Source of the DNA: Limnohabitans sp.
GTDB lineage: Bacteria; Pseudomonadota; Gammaproteobacteria; Burkholderiales; Burkholderiaceae_C
Assembly (NCBI GenBank): GCA_030158125.1
Contig: JAOATL010000003.1
Coordinates: 1 to 64,000 of the forward strand
DNA length: 64,000 bases
Direction: 5' to 3'
Positions 8,723 to 17,455 of this stretch are shown here, in pieces. How positions within the stretch are numbered: position 1 is the stretch's first letter; each line of letters begins with the position of its first letter. Position numbers and translations under genes: made by a program. The notes under the pieces were generated by a model. It had not been told where the DNA came from, made no database searches, and was given only the letters and a program-made list of their open reading frames with translations.

Positions 8723-9603
8723 TCGACTTTCTCAACTACCTGATTAACGGCGCGCTGTCAGGGCTTTTGTATGCGTTGATTGCCATGGGATTTGTGGTGA
8801 TCTACCGCGCCTCCAAGGTCTTCAACTTTGCGCAAGGCGAACTGGTGGTCTTTGGCGGCTACATGGTGTGGTTGACCATCATTCAGATGGGGCTACCGAT
8901 GTGGGTCGGCTTGCCCATCGCGTTTGCAAGTTCGGCGCTGTTCGGCTTCATGATCGAACGTATATTCTTTGCCCGGCTGGTCGGCGAGTCCGTTTTCTCG
9001 ATGGTCATGGTGACGATTGGCCTGCTGATCTTGATCCGTGGCATCGTGCTGGTGCTCTTTGGGCCGCAGGTGCGCGTCTTCCCGATCATCTTTCCGCTGG
9101 AACCGATCATTCTCGGAGACATTATCGTTTCCCGGTCGATGCTCTACGGCGGAATCATAACCATCGTCATCGGCATCGGTCTCTCCTGGTTCTTCAACCG
9201 GACCCGTGCCGGCTTGACCATGACGGCCGTGGCGGAAGACCACCAGGTGGCCATGTCCATGGGCATTTCGGTGCAGCGCTCCATTGCCTTTGCCTGGGTT
9301 CTTGGGGCAGTGCTTTCCACCCTGGGGGCCATGGTCCATTTGAGTGGTCGTTCGATCAACATGATGAGTTCCGATATCGGTATGACCGCACTGCCCGTGG
9401 CCTTGCTGGCCGGGCTGGAGTCCCTGGCGGGGCTGCTGTTGGCCGGGCTGCTGGTGGGGGTGATTCAGGGATTGGCCTCGGCGTATCTCGACCCCCTGGT
9501 GGGCGGGGCACTTGGTTCGGTCTTCCCATTCATCATCATGTTGGTGGTGTTGTTGATACGTCCTACCGGCTTGTTCGGCTGGAAAACCATTGAGAGGGTA
9601 TGA
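8719..9603 (+). CDS. livH: LIV-type ABC transporter permease (LivH-like)
   Basis: This 294-residue integral membrane protein has the LivH family pattern. It begins with INGALSGLLYALIAMGFVVIYRASKVFNFAQGEL, where the NFAQGE box is characteristic, and has about eight hydrophobic segments. It forms the inner-membrane channel with LivM. The start ATG overlaps the synthetase stop and the stop overlaps the livM start, so expression is translationally coupled. The typical cytoplasmic loop follows the AVAEDHQVAMSMGIS segment. Confidence 0.93.
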   Translation: MIDFLNYLINGALSGLLYALIAMGFVVIYRASKVFNFAQGELVVFGGYMVWLTIIQMGLPMWVGLPIAFASSALFGFMIERIFFARLVGESVFSMVMVTIGLLILIRGIVLVLFGPQVRVFPIIFPLEPIILGDIIVSRSMLYGGIITIVIGIGLSWFFNRTRAGLTMTAVAEDHQVAMSMGISVQRSIAFAWVLGAVLSTLGAMVHLSGRSINMMSSDIGMTALPVALLAGLESLAGLLLAGLLVGVIQGLASAYLDPLVGGALGSVFPFIIMLVVLLIRPTGLFGWKTIERV

Positions 9604-10658
9604 GTATGGATCCCGCAGGTGTATTCGCGACATCGTTCGCCAAAGATCAAGCACTGATTCGCACGCGCAGCCAGGCGGTGGCGCTGGGCTTGTTCCTCAT
9701 CGCGCTGTTTGCGCTGCCCTTGTACAGCGAAATCCGCTGGGTGGCGATCATGACCTCCATGCTTATCACGGCGGTGGTTGTCATGGGCTTGCAGATCAAT
9801 ACCGGGTTGGCCGGTCAGATTAATCTGGGGCAGGCTGCATTCATGGGGGTGGGGGCGTATGCCACGGCGTTACTGGCCACCAAGGGCAACCTACCTTTCT
9901 GGCTGGCCCTGCCCCTAGGCGGCTTGTGCGCTGCCTTGTTTGGACTGGTCTTCGGCATGGCCGCTATGCGGATCAAGGGCTTCTATCTCGCCCTGACAAC
10001 AATTGCGGCGCAGATCCTGTTCCACTTCTTTGTGCTGAACCTGCCTGCCAACTGGCTGGGCGGCTCCAATGGCATCACCTTGGAGGCGGCAGAGCTCTTT
10101 GGCTTTGCCTTTAATACCGACACCCGCATTTACTACCTGTGCCTGGTGGTTGCTTGTGTCATGGTTGCGGGGGCCTACGGCGTGGCGCGAAGCCGCCATG
10201 GTCGGATTTTTGCTGCCGTGCGCGATGACGATGTCGCCTCGGGAATGATGGGCATCAACGTTGTGCGTACCAAGGTGCTGGCCTTTCTGTTGGGGGCCTT
10301 CTATGCAGGTATCGGTGGTGGTCTCTGGGCTTTCTATGTCCGATTCGTGGCGATTGACCAGTTCACCCTCATCCATTCCATCTGGTTCATTGCCATGATC
10401 ATTGTGGGTGGTATGGGCTCGGTGACGGGTGCCTTGATTGGTGTGGTGGTCATTCGCACGGTCCAGGAGTCGATCACTATCGTGGGCCCTTCACTGGTTG
10501 AGAGCTTTTCGTTCTTGAGCGGCGACGTCGTCTTCGCGGTCATGAACATTTTCCTGGGTGGAGTTATTGCGGGATTCCTGATTTTTGAACCGCGCGGTCT
10601 GATGCATCGTTGGAACATCATCAAGCGTTCCTATCGCATGTGGCCCTATCCCTACTGA
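9600..10658 (+). CDS. livM: LIV-type ABC transporter permease (LivM-like)
   Basis: This 352-residue protein is the second channel subunit. It shows the family pattern NTGLAGQINLGQAAFMGVGAYATALLATK and the loop AVRDDDVASGMMGINVVRTKVLAFLLGAFYAGIGGGLWAF. Many hydrophobic segments are visible, and the C-terminus is RGLMHRWNIIKRSYRMWPYPY. The GTATGAGTATG junction overlaps the livH stop. An ATG at 9606 is an alternative start. It is followed by a hairpin at 10680-10708 before the binding-protein gene. Confidence 0.92.
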   Translation: MSMDPAGVFATSFAKDQALIRTRSQAVALGLFLIALFALPLYSEIRWVAIMTSMLITAVVVMGLQINTGLAGQINLGQAAFMGVGAYATALLATKGNLPFWLALPLGGLCAALFGLVFGMAAMRIKGFYLALTTIAAQILFHFFVLNLPANWLGGSNGITLEAAELFGFAFNTDTRIYYLCLVVACVMVAGAYGVARSRHGRIFAAVRDDDVASGMMGINVVRTKVLAFLLGAFYAGIGGGLWAFYVRFVAIDQFTLIHSIWFIAMIIVGGMGSVTGALIGVVVIRTVQESITIVGPSLVESFSFLSGDVVFAVMNIFLGGVIAGFLIFEPRGLMHRWNIIKRSYRMWPYPY

Positions 10659-10679
10659 TCCTCAATACAAATTTTTCTG

Positions 10680-10708
10680 CAGCCATTCTGTGCGCTAGAG
10701 GATGGCTG
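10680..10708 (+). promoter_or_regulatory. Intergenic hairpin between livM and binding-protein gene
   Basis: CAGCCAT at 10680-10686 pairs with ATGGCTG at 10702-10708, with one further near-pair, around a roughly 13-nt loop. It is not followed by a long T run. Such hairpins in transporter operons often stabilise mRNA or partly attenuate, letting the binding protein be expressed at a different level. That role is inferred. Confidence 0.4.
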
Positions 10709-10743
10709 TTTCACAGCAAAGCGCTATTGCAACGGAGACTTAT

Positions 10744-11997
10744 ATGAAAACTACGCAAGAAAATTTTACGGTCCTGCCAAAGCTGGTGCGATGGGGTGCC
10801 TTGGGGGTTACAGCGCTGTGCCTTAGTAGTACGGCACACGCGCAGGTCACTACTTACAACGTGGCAGGCCTGGCAGACTTTACAGGCCCCTATGCAAACA
10901 TCATGAAGGACGTAACCGGCTGCCGTCGTGGGGTGCTCGACTGGTGGAGCGAAGAGGTAGGTAAGTCCCTTGGTGTGGCACTGCGGATCAAAGAATTTGA
11001 CACCCGTTACGACGTGGCCCAGGTGGCCAGCCTGTGGCCTGGCATCAAGTCGGAACTCAATCCGGTGGTCATTCTTGGCGTGGGCGGTGCTGACACGAAC
11101 GCGCTGCAGCAGCGCCTGCCCAATGACAAAGTGTCTCTGATACTGGGCACGGCGGGCTATGGCTTCGCGTGGAAGGGTGACAATTGGGCGTTCAATGGCC
11201 GTGCGACCTATCCACACGAAGCTGCTGCGTTCTATACGTGGATGCAGAAGAAATCGGGCTCCACGGCGCCCCTCAAAGTGGGAGTGATTTCATCGGAAGT
11301 TTCGCCCGCCTACGTGGACATCCACAAGGGCGTCGAGAAGTTTGCCAAGGACAATCCTAAGATCCTCGAAGTGGTCGAGACGATCTACACCGAAGCCCAA
11401 CCGACCGACTTGACCCAGCAGGTCAACCGTTTGATCCGCAAGGGCGCCACGATGTTGCAGGTGTACACCAACACGGCATCGGTCGTAGCAACACGCCGTG
11501 CCCTGCAGGGTTTGGGTAAGTCCAATATCCCCATCGTGGTGAGCGCCCACAACGGCTTGCAGTCGTCTGGCAAGGCGCTGGGTGACCTGAGTCAGATGGA
11601 GGGTAACTACGAGGTTTACGGCATGGCCATGCCCTCTGAAGATGCAACGCCAGCGCGGACATTCTTCGACAAACTGCGCACCCAATACAAGGTGCAAGCG
11701 GATTACACGTCCAACTGCATTATGGGCATGAGCCAGGCGATCATCGCAGCACGCGCCGTGGAACAGGTCGTTAAGGTCAAGGGCGCTGGCGGCGTGACGG
11801 GCGAAGCGGTTCGCGCCGCATTGTTGTCCACGCCGATGCCGACCGAGCGCAGCTTCGGCATTTTGCCTAACATCAAATTCAGCAATGAAGCTCCGTTCCC
11901 GACAGAAGGCCTTGCAGTCAATATCAGCACCATCGAAAAGGGCAAGTACAAACTTGTCGAGCAAAACGTTCCGGTTCCTTTATTGAACAAGTGGTAA
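10744..11997 (+). CDS. LIV-type ABC transporter periplasmic substrate-binding protein
   Basis: This is a type 1 periplasmic binding protein of about 417 residues. The ATG at 10744, preceded by GGAGAC, gives a clean signal peptide MKTTQENFTVLPKLVRWGAL, then a hydrophobic core ending at AHA-Q. I prefer it to the longer frame from 10702. The mature start YNVAGLADFTGPYANIMKD is typical of the family. It delivers solute to LivHM. Its length exceeds that of amino acid-binding LivK (about 370), and the surrounding genes suggest a carboxylic acid ligand. It is flanked by hairpins at 10680-10708 and 12010-12035. Confidence 0.9.
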   Translation: MKTTQENFTVLPKLVRWGALGVTALCLSSTAHAQVTTYNVAGLADFTGPYANIMKDVTGCRRGVLDWWSEEVGKSLGVALRIKEFDTRYDVAQVASLWPGIKSELNPVVILGVGGADTNALQQRLPNDKVSLILGTAGYGFAWKGDNWAFNGRATYPHEAAAFYTWMQKKSGSTAPLKVGVISSEVSPAYVDIHKGVEKFAKDNPKILEVVETIYTEAQPTDLTQQVNRLIRKGATMLQVYTNTASVVATRRALQGLGKSNIPIVVSAHNGLQSSGKALGDLSQMEGNYEVYGMAMPSEDATPARTFFDKLRTQYKVQADYTSNCIMGMSQAIIAARAVEQVVKVKGAGGVTGEAVRAALLSTPMPTERSFGILPNIKFSNEAPFPTEGLAVNISTIEKGKYKLVEQNVPVPLLNKW

Positions 11998-12009
11998 TTT
12001 AAAACTGGT

Positions 12010-12035
12010 CTGGGTTTTGGATCGCCCAAACCCAG
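12010..12035 (+). promoter_or_regulatory. Intergenic hairpin between binding-protein gene and livF
   Basis: CTGGGTTT pairs perfectly with AAACCCAG, with two further GG/CC pairs across a mismatch and a small loop. No T run follows, so a terminator is unlikely. An mRNA-stabilising or processing stem is more plausible. Together with the hairpin at 10680-10708 it brackets the binding-protein cistron. Confidence 0.45.
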
Positions 12036-12057
12036 ATCCCATCATCTGGAGCCACCT

Positions 12058-12846
12058 GTGCTTGAACTGAACAATGTTGAAGTCCTCTACAGTGACGTCA
12101 TTCTCGCTGTCAAAGGCATTACCGCCAAAGTGCCGACTGGACAGTGTGTAACCCTGCTGGGCGCCAATGGTGCCGGCAAAAGCACCACGCTCAAGGCCAT
12201 CTCCAACCTGGTGAGGACCGAAGATGGTCGTGTCACTGCGGGAAGTGTTGCGTTTGACGGCGCGGACATCACCGGCGCCAACCCTGTCGATGTCGTTCGC
12301 CAAGGACTGGTGCACGTCATGGAGGGACGTAAGGTGCTGCGCCACATGACGGTAGAGCAAAACCTGGTTGTTGGGGGCCACATGGGCAACGCCAGCGCAG
12401 GCAAGGAAATGCTGGATGAGGTGTATGGCCGCATCCAGCGTCTAGCGGCTTTGCGCCATCGCACTGCGGGCTACCTGTCGGGCGGCGAGCAGCAACTGCT
12501 GGTGATCGGCCGGGCGCTGATGGCCAGGCCCAAGTTAATGATGATCGATGAGCCCTCGCTCGGCCTGGCCCCACTGATGGTTGAAGAGGTCTATGGCTTG
12601 TTGAGTGACCTCAAGACCACTGGACTGACGCTGCTGATCGTGGAGCAAAACACCCGCGTTGCACTTGATTTGGCCGACTATGGGTATGTGATGGAGAGCG
12701 GAAGAATCGTGCTGGAGGGACCCTCCAGCAGTCTCAAGACCAATGAGGATGTGCGTGAGTTCTACCTTGGCCTGACGGCCGACGGCGAGCGCAAGAGCTT
12801 TCGCGACATGAAACATTACCGCCGCCGCAAGCGCTGGTTGGGCTGA
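12058..12846 (+). CDS. livF: LIV-type ABC transporter ATP-binding protein (LivF-like)
   Basis: This 262-residue ATPase is the second nucleotide-binding subunit. Walker A GANGAGKST is at about residues 35-43, the signature is LSGGEQQ, and Walker B is LMMIDEPSLGLAP. The gene begins with GTG at 12058; GGAG lies just upstream. The C-terminus carries a basic extension of about 25 residues ending in HYRRRKRWLG, not usual for amino acid LivF proteins but seen in LIV systems of acid-catabolic loci. It is separated from livG by four genes, so the two ATPases are not adjacent. Confidence 0.92.
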   Translation: MLELNNVEVLYSDVILAVKGITAKVPTGQCVTLLGANGAGKSTTLKAISNLVRTEDGRVTAGSVAFDGADITGANPVDVVRQGLVHVMEGRKVLRHMTVEQNLVVGGHMGNASAGKEMLDEVYGRIQRLAALRHRTAGYLSGGEQQLLVIGRALMARPKLMMIDEPSLGLAPLMVEEVYGLLSDLKTTGLTLLIVEQNTRVALDLADYGYVMESGRIVLEGPSSSLKTNEDVREFYLGLTADGERKSFRDMKHYRRRKRWLG

Positions 12847-12889
12847 GCGCATTCAGTCACTCGTTATCCCAATTTTTAAGGAAAAATCT

Positions 12890-14041
12890 ATGAGCATCGT
12901 TTCTAACGCTTTGCTGAGCGAACAAGAGGTCATTATTCGGGAATCCGCCCGGCGCGTTGCAACGGAGGTGGTGGCTAGCACCGCTGCTGAGCGTGATCGC
13001 TCGGGTGCCTGGCCGCATGACGAAATCAAGGCAGTGGCCGAGGTCGGTTTCATGGGCATGCTCGCACCAGAGGCTCATGGCGGCTCAGGGCTTTCGTTTG
13101 TGGAGTATTGCCTGGCGATTGAAGAGTTCGCGGCGGCCGACGGTGGTTTTGCCACCATGATGCATGTCCACAATTCAGCGGCGCACGTGCTGCGCACCTT
13201 CGGAACCGAAGCGCAGATGGCACGCTACCTACCCGGTCTGGCCAGTGGCGAACGTATTGCTGCCTTCTTGTTGTCTGAGCCGCACGCAGGTTCGGATACC
13301 GCAGCACTACGGACCACGGCCAAGCGCGATGGGGACTTCTATGTGGTTAATGGCAGCAAGCAGTGGATCTCCAATGGCAGCGAGGCGGGCTTTGCGCTCT
13401 TGGTGGCCGCTACTAGTGAGCCCGGTACGCGCAACCGCTTTAGCCTGATGATTGTCGACCCAAAGGACCCGGGTTACCAGTGCTTGCGTATTGAGCGAAA
13501 GCTGGGCCAGCACACCGCCCATACGGCCCAGATCCAGCTGGACAACATGCGCGTGCCTGTCGCTAACCTGGTCGGCGAAGAAGGACGTGGGTATGGCAAG
13601 GCGTTGTCGTTGCTGTCCGATGGCCGCATCGCCATTGCGGCTCTGGCGATCGGCATCGCCCGTGCGGCCCTGGAAGCAGCCATTCGGTATGCCAAGGACC
13701 GAGAGGCGTATGGCAAACCACTGACCGAGTTGCAGGCTGTCAGTTTCGATTTGGCGGAGATGACGATGCAAGTTGAGGTGGCGCACCAGTACATGCTGTA
13801 TGCCGCGCGCCTGACGGACGCGGGCCTGCCAACCGGCAAGGAGGCTGCCGTGGCCAAACTCTATGCCAGCGAAATGGCCGAGAAGGTGTGCTCTGCTGCG
13901 CTGCAGGTGCATGGCGGGTATGGGTATGTCAACGACTTCCCGGTCGAGCGCTACTACCGCGACGTGCGAGTGACCAAGATCTACGAAGGTACGAGCCACA
14001 TCCAGAAGTTGATCATCGCGCGCAATATTCTTGCGGGTTGA
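12890..14041 (+). CDS. Acyl-CoA dehydrogenase
   Basis: This 383-residue flavoprotein is of standard length for short, branched or medium-chain acyl-CoA dehydrogenases. Visible are the FAD-binding segments LLSEPHAGSDTAALRTTA and QWISNGSEAG, and the C-terminal YRDVRVTKIYEGTSHIQKLIIARNIL with the family's catalytic glutamate in YEGTS. It performs the first beta-oxidation step and passes electrons to ETF. The start ATG has AAGGAAAAA upstream. It follows livF by 43 bp and completes, with the hydratase, dehydrogenase and thiolase genes to the left, a full beta-oxidation cycle. Confidence 0.92.
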   Translation: MSIVSNALLSEQEVIIRESARRVATEVVASTAAERDRSGAWPHDEIKAVAEVGFMGMLAPEAHGGSGLSFVEYCLAIEEFAAADGGFATMMHVHNSAAHVLRTFGTEAQMARYLPGLASGERIAAFLLSEPHAGSDTAALRTTAKRDGDFYVVNGSKQWISNGSEAGFALLVAATSEPGTRNRFSLMIVDPKDPGYQCLRIERKLGQHTAHTAQIQLDNMRVPVANLVGEEGRGYGKALSLLSDGRIAIAALAIGIARAALEAAIRYAKDREAYGKPLTELQAVSFDLAEMTMQVEVAHQYMLYAARLTDAGLPTGKEAAVAKLYASEMAEKVCSAALQVHGGYGYVNDFPVERYYRDVRVTKIYEGTSHIQKLIIARNILAG

Positions 14042-14139
14042 TGGACGGGGCAGGGGTAAACGCCCTGTCAGCGCACCCCCAAACATATATTATTATGACC
14101 CTGATGGGGATGCGGATACCCGCAAGGAATAGAACATTA

Positions 14140-14820
14140 ATGAGCACGCAAATTGATGCAAAACCGAAGTCGCGGCCACGCGTGCTTGCCAAGCGGGCGA
14201 ACAAGGCCGCGAAATGGAACAATGCCGTGGGCGGAGCGGATGAGCAGTACCAGCTCAAGAAGCAGGCCGTCATTGCAGAGGCTTCGCGCGCGTTTGGCCG
14301 CCATGGTTACAAAAATGTGTCGCTCGACGAAATTGCCAAAACGCTCAACGTCACCAAGCCCGCCCTTTACTACTATTTCAAGAACAAGCAAGAGTTGGTC
14401 TACGAATGCCACGAGTTGGCCATGCAATTGGGGGATCGCGTTCTGCAAGACGCGATCGCTTCCGAAAGCACGGGTTATGGCCGCATCAGTGCCTTCATGA
14501 AGAAATACATTTCATTGTTGACAAATGAAATGGGGGCCCCGGCGATTCTTCATGATGTCTCGATGATGTCTGCCGCGGATCAAAAAAAAATCACGCTACG
14601 GCGACGCAAGTTCGATCTGGAGTTGCGGAAAGTGCTTGAGGGCGGTGTTCAGGACGGATCCATTGCACCGTGCAACGTGAAGTTGGCGGTTTTCTGGTTC
14701 ATGGGTGCCATCAACTCCCTTTCCCAATGGTTGCATATCGATGGCGATCTTCGAGGTGATGAAGTGGCAGACATTTTCATAGGATTTCTTGCGCATGGTA
14801 TTCGTCCCAACCACGCGTGA
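14140..14820 (+). CDS. TetR family transcriptional regulator
   Basis: The protein has about 226 residues. After a basic N-terminal tail, the helix-turn-helix reads ASRAFGRHGYKNVSLDEIAKTLNVTKPALYYYFKNKQELVYE, a clear TetR DNA-binding domain. The C-terminal domain is ligand-binding. I chose ATG 14140, with AAGGA upstream, rather than the long upstream extension, which overlaps the dehydrogenase gene and looks non-native; ATG 14096 is another option. In fatty and aromatic acid loci such regulators usually repress until a CoA ester binds. The repeated motif at 2595 and 3733 is a candidate operator. A run of A at 14583-14591 is intact in frame. Confidence 0.85.
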   Translation: MSTQIDAKPKSRPRVLAKRANKAAKWNNAVGGADEQYQLKKQAVIAEASRAFGRHGYKNVSLDEIAKTLNVTKPALYYYFKNKQELVYECHELAMQLGDRVLQDAIASESTGYGRISAFMKKYISLLTNEMGAPAILHDVSMMSAADQKKITLRRRKFDLELRKVLEGGVQDGSIAPCNVKLAVFWFMGAINSLSQWLHIDGDLRGDEVADIFIGFLAHGIRPNHA

Positions 14821-15374
14821 ATCTGCATACTTGTCAAGACTGGGCTTAGGCTGTCGAAAATTTGACTTGTCGCCAAGTCCCCTCTGAGTAGGTTGTCATT
14901 GTTCAAACTCGGATAGAGCTGCAGGCAATTTCAAATACGAATCAAATATGTTCAATATGGGTAAACGCAATGGGTCAATGGAATCCGCAAAACTGATTGC
15001 GTTGTTCCGCCAACTCTGAAACAAGTCGAAATTGGGTCCCACGCATTCCGGGTGACCAGAGACTGCCTGAACAAATGCACGTATGTCAGCAGCTGTCATC
15101 AAATGATCTGGTAGGACTGTATGTACTAAATATCAGCCACAGAGCGGTCATTGGCCAATGACCGAAACTGGCCGATCTGCTCCACGAGCTACTGCTATCG
15201 GCAAGTGCTGTGACCGTCAGCTAATGGCCGGTAGCAGCCAGCAGGTCTGAGCCAACGATAGTTCCCGTTGCGACGCCGATATCCTCAGCTGCCAGCCTGT
15301 GGCCTGTCGGTATGCGTTAAGAACCAAGGGACCGCAGAGGTCCCCCGCGTCAGCCCTCCGCTGCGTTCAAGCCA
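14821..15374. repeat. Intergenic repeat cluster A with a weak short ORF
   Basis: A perfect 20-bp palindrome CGGTCATTGGCCAATGACCG lies at 15145-15164, followed by related pieces such as GGCCGGTAGCAGCC around 15225. Nearly the same palindrome is at 23540-23559. This is a degenerate dispersed repeat, not a gene. On the minus strand, 14896-15102 could encode 68 residues (MMTAADIRAFVQAVSG at the start), but I do not recognise it. It may be a gene fragment. Confidence 0.6.
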
Positions 15375-16707
15375 TCACTTGCCGAACCACTTGGCCACGT
15401 ACTGCCATGTGCGCAGCAACAGACCGGCGCGCTCCACATCGGCCTGCGCCACGAGCGGGGTTTCGCCCAGCGGCTTGCCGTTCGAGGTGGCGACCACCTT
15501 GCCGACCACGGCGCCCTTGGCCACGGGCGCTTCCAGGCCCGGTTTCAGTTCCACCGTGGCCTGCACCTGCTGGCCGCGTGGCACGGTAAGCATCCATGGC
15601 GCGCCCAGGACCGCACCCACGGTGTCGGCCTTGCCAAAGCTCACCTTGGCCGTTGTGACCACTGCACCTGGCTGGATCGGGACAGCTTTTTCGAAGCTGC
15701 CAAAGCCCCAGCCGAGCAGCGTGCGCGTGTGGTCGGCTCGTGCCTGTGCGCTGTGGGTGTTGAGGATGACCGAGATCAAGCGCATATCGTTGCGCTTGGA
15801 CGAAGTGACCAGGCAATAACCGGCCTCAGCGGTGTGGCCGGTCTTGAGGCCGTCCACAGTGGGGTCGGTGTAGAGCAGGGCGTTGCGGTTGCCTTGCTTG
15901 ATGCCGTTGTATTTGAAATCGTGTTCGGCGTAGATGGGGTAGTACTCGGCGCTGTCGCGAATGATGGCGCGCGCCAGTATGGCGAGGTCACGCGCGGAGG
16001 ACTTGTGCTCCGGATCGGGCAGACCCGTAGGGTTGACGAACTGGGTGTACGTCATACCAAGGCGCTGGGCCTCGGCGTTCATCAGCTTGGCAAAGCCGGC
16101 CTCTGAACCGGCCATGTGTTCGGCAATCGCTTTGGAGGCATCGTTGCCTGACTGGATGACAATGCCGCGCAGGATGTCAATGACGGTGGCCTGGCTATTG
16201 AGCGGCAGGTACATGCACGACTCGGTGCCCGAACCGCGGCACCAGGCGTTCTGGCTGACTGTGACCAGATCGGTCTGCTTGAGCTTGCCTGAGCGCAGCG
16301 CTTGCTCGACGATGTAGCTGGTCATCATCTTGGTCAGCGATGCGGGGGGGCAGCGGCTCGTCGGCGTTGGCCGAAGCCAGCACCTCGCCGGAGTCAAAGT
16401 CCATCAGCAGCCAGGCCTTGGCAGGCAGCGCCGGCGGGTTGTCGGCCAGGGCCGTCTGGGCGGCCAGAGGCGGCAGGGCGTTTGCAGAGGCTGCGGCGGC
16501 CGCAGCCTTTTTGTGCGCTGCAGGCTTGGCGGCAGCGGGGTGTTTGGCCGCGAAGGACGCCGAGCTGGGCAACAGGGTGCCCACAGCGATGGCCAGGGCG
16601 ATGGGGAGAAGAGAGAAAGTCTTGGCTTGCAGGGTGTGGTTCGGTAGAGCATCGATTGTCGCGGATTGGGGGCGGGTTTCTTGGGATGGCTGCCGATTGG
16701 CAGTCAC
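15375..16707 (-). pseudogene. D-alanyl-D-alanine carboxypeptidase, frameshifted
   Basis: This is a penicillin-binding protein 5/6-type D,D-carboxypeptidase, which trims peptidoglycan pentapeptides in the periplasm. The frame from 16707 encodes a signal peptide and the N-terminus down to ADEPLPP. The continuation ASLTKMMTSYIVEQALRSGK lies in another frame, ending at 15375. The break is at a G7 tract on the plus strand (16344-16350), where six would restore the frame seen in the intact paralogue at 34841-36103. All catalytic motifs remain in the downstream part: SLTK, SGN in VIQSGNDAS, and KTG in GLKTGHTAE. It may be a sequencing error, a slippage site or a genuine pseudogene. The N-terminus overlaps the end region of the TetR gene. 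Confidence 0.8.
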
Positions 16708-16714
16708 CGCCGCT

Positions 16715-17392
16715 TCAGCGCCGCTCTGCCTCGCGCCAGCTGGCCGCGCCCAGCAAGATGATCTGCAACTGCTGCACGAAGTCCTGCACCATCGCCTGCT
16801 CGGACTGAGGCTCGTCGGCGGGCAGATCCAGAACCTCGGGGGCGGCGGCCAGCAGGGTGTTGACCATCAGGCCGCAGACCATGTGCAGGCTGGCCTGCGA
16901 CAGGCCCTGGTAGGCCTCCAGCGGCGCCAGGTCGCGTGCCGTGTCGTCCACAAAACGCTGCACCTCGTGGCGGATCGCCAGCCGCAGCACCCGGCTGCCA
17001 CCCGCGCGCTCGCTCGAGATGAAGCGGAACAGCACCCGGTTGTCGCGCACGTACTGCAGGTACACCTGCACCGACTGGCGCACCACGCTGGTCTGGGCCG
17101 AACTCGGCTGGCGCGCCTGGCGCAGCAGGCCGCGAAGCGTGGCCCCCACCTCGTCCACCAGGCTCAGGCCCAGCTCGTCTGGGCTGCGAAAGTGCCGGTA
17201 AAACGCATTGGGCACCATGCCGGCCTCGCGCGCGATCTCGCGGATGCCCAGGCTGGTGAAGCTGCGTCCCTCGCCGATCAACCGCAGCGCGGCCTGCACC
17301 AGGCTTTGGCGGGTCAGGTCCTTGCGGTCTTGCCGGCTCAGCGGCGGCTCGGGCGTGGCGGGGGCGGGGGTGTCGGGACGGGCGTTCGGCAT
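16715..17392 (-). CDS. TetR family regulator, FabR-like
   Basis: The protein is 225 residues from the ATG at 17392, giving MPNARPDTPAPATPEPPLS; an upstream extension of the frame would run through the divergent gene and is rejected. The DNA-binding domain is LIGEGRSFTSLGIREIAREAGMVPNAFYRHFRSPDELGLSLVDE, which closely resembles FabR/DesT-type regulators of fatty acid genes. The later LFRFISSERAGGSRVLRLAIRHEV also fits FabR. It is divergent from the FabG-type reductase gene, and a perfect 16-bp palindrome sits between the two starts. It probably represses both itself and the beta-oxidation operon to its right. Confidence 0.88.
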   Translation of the reverse strand: MPNARPDTPAPATPEPPLSRQDRKDLTRQSLVQAALRLIGEGRSFTSLGIREIAREAGMVPNAFYRHFRSPDELGLSLVDEVGATLRGLLRQARQPSSAQTSVVRQSVQVYLQYVRDNRVLFRFISSERAGGSRVLRLAIRHEVQRFVDDTARDLAPLEAYQGLSQASLHMVCGLMVNTLLAAAPEVLDLPADEPQSEQAMVQDFVQQLQIILLGAASWREAERR

Positions 17393-17420
17393 GGACGGAT
17401 TTGGCGGTTTGGGTTTTTCG

Positions 17421-17436
17421 GTGTACGATCGTACAC
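17421..17436. promoter_or_regulatory. Palindromic operator of the FabR-like repressor
   Basis: GTGTACGATCGTACAC is a perfect 16-bp palindrome in the 63-bp gap between the divergent regulator (start 17392) and FabG-type gene (start 17456). Its position, 20 bp before the reductase start codon, would place a bound dimer over both promoters. It is the best-supported operator in the window. Confidence 0.8.
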
Positions 17437-17455
17437 AAACAAAGGAGCCCTGTCC

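Noticed and set aside
14896-15102. 68-residue minus-strand frame
   Set aside because: No family resemblance and it lies in repeat cluster A; it may be a gene fragment, so it is mentioned only within the repeat entry.
16340-17455. Plus-strand extension of the FabG-type frame to 16340
   Set aside because: It runs opposite the FabR-like gene and the operator; the family start is at 17456.
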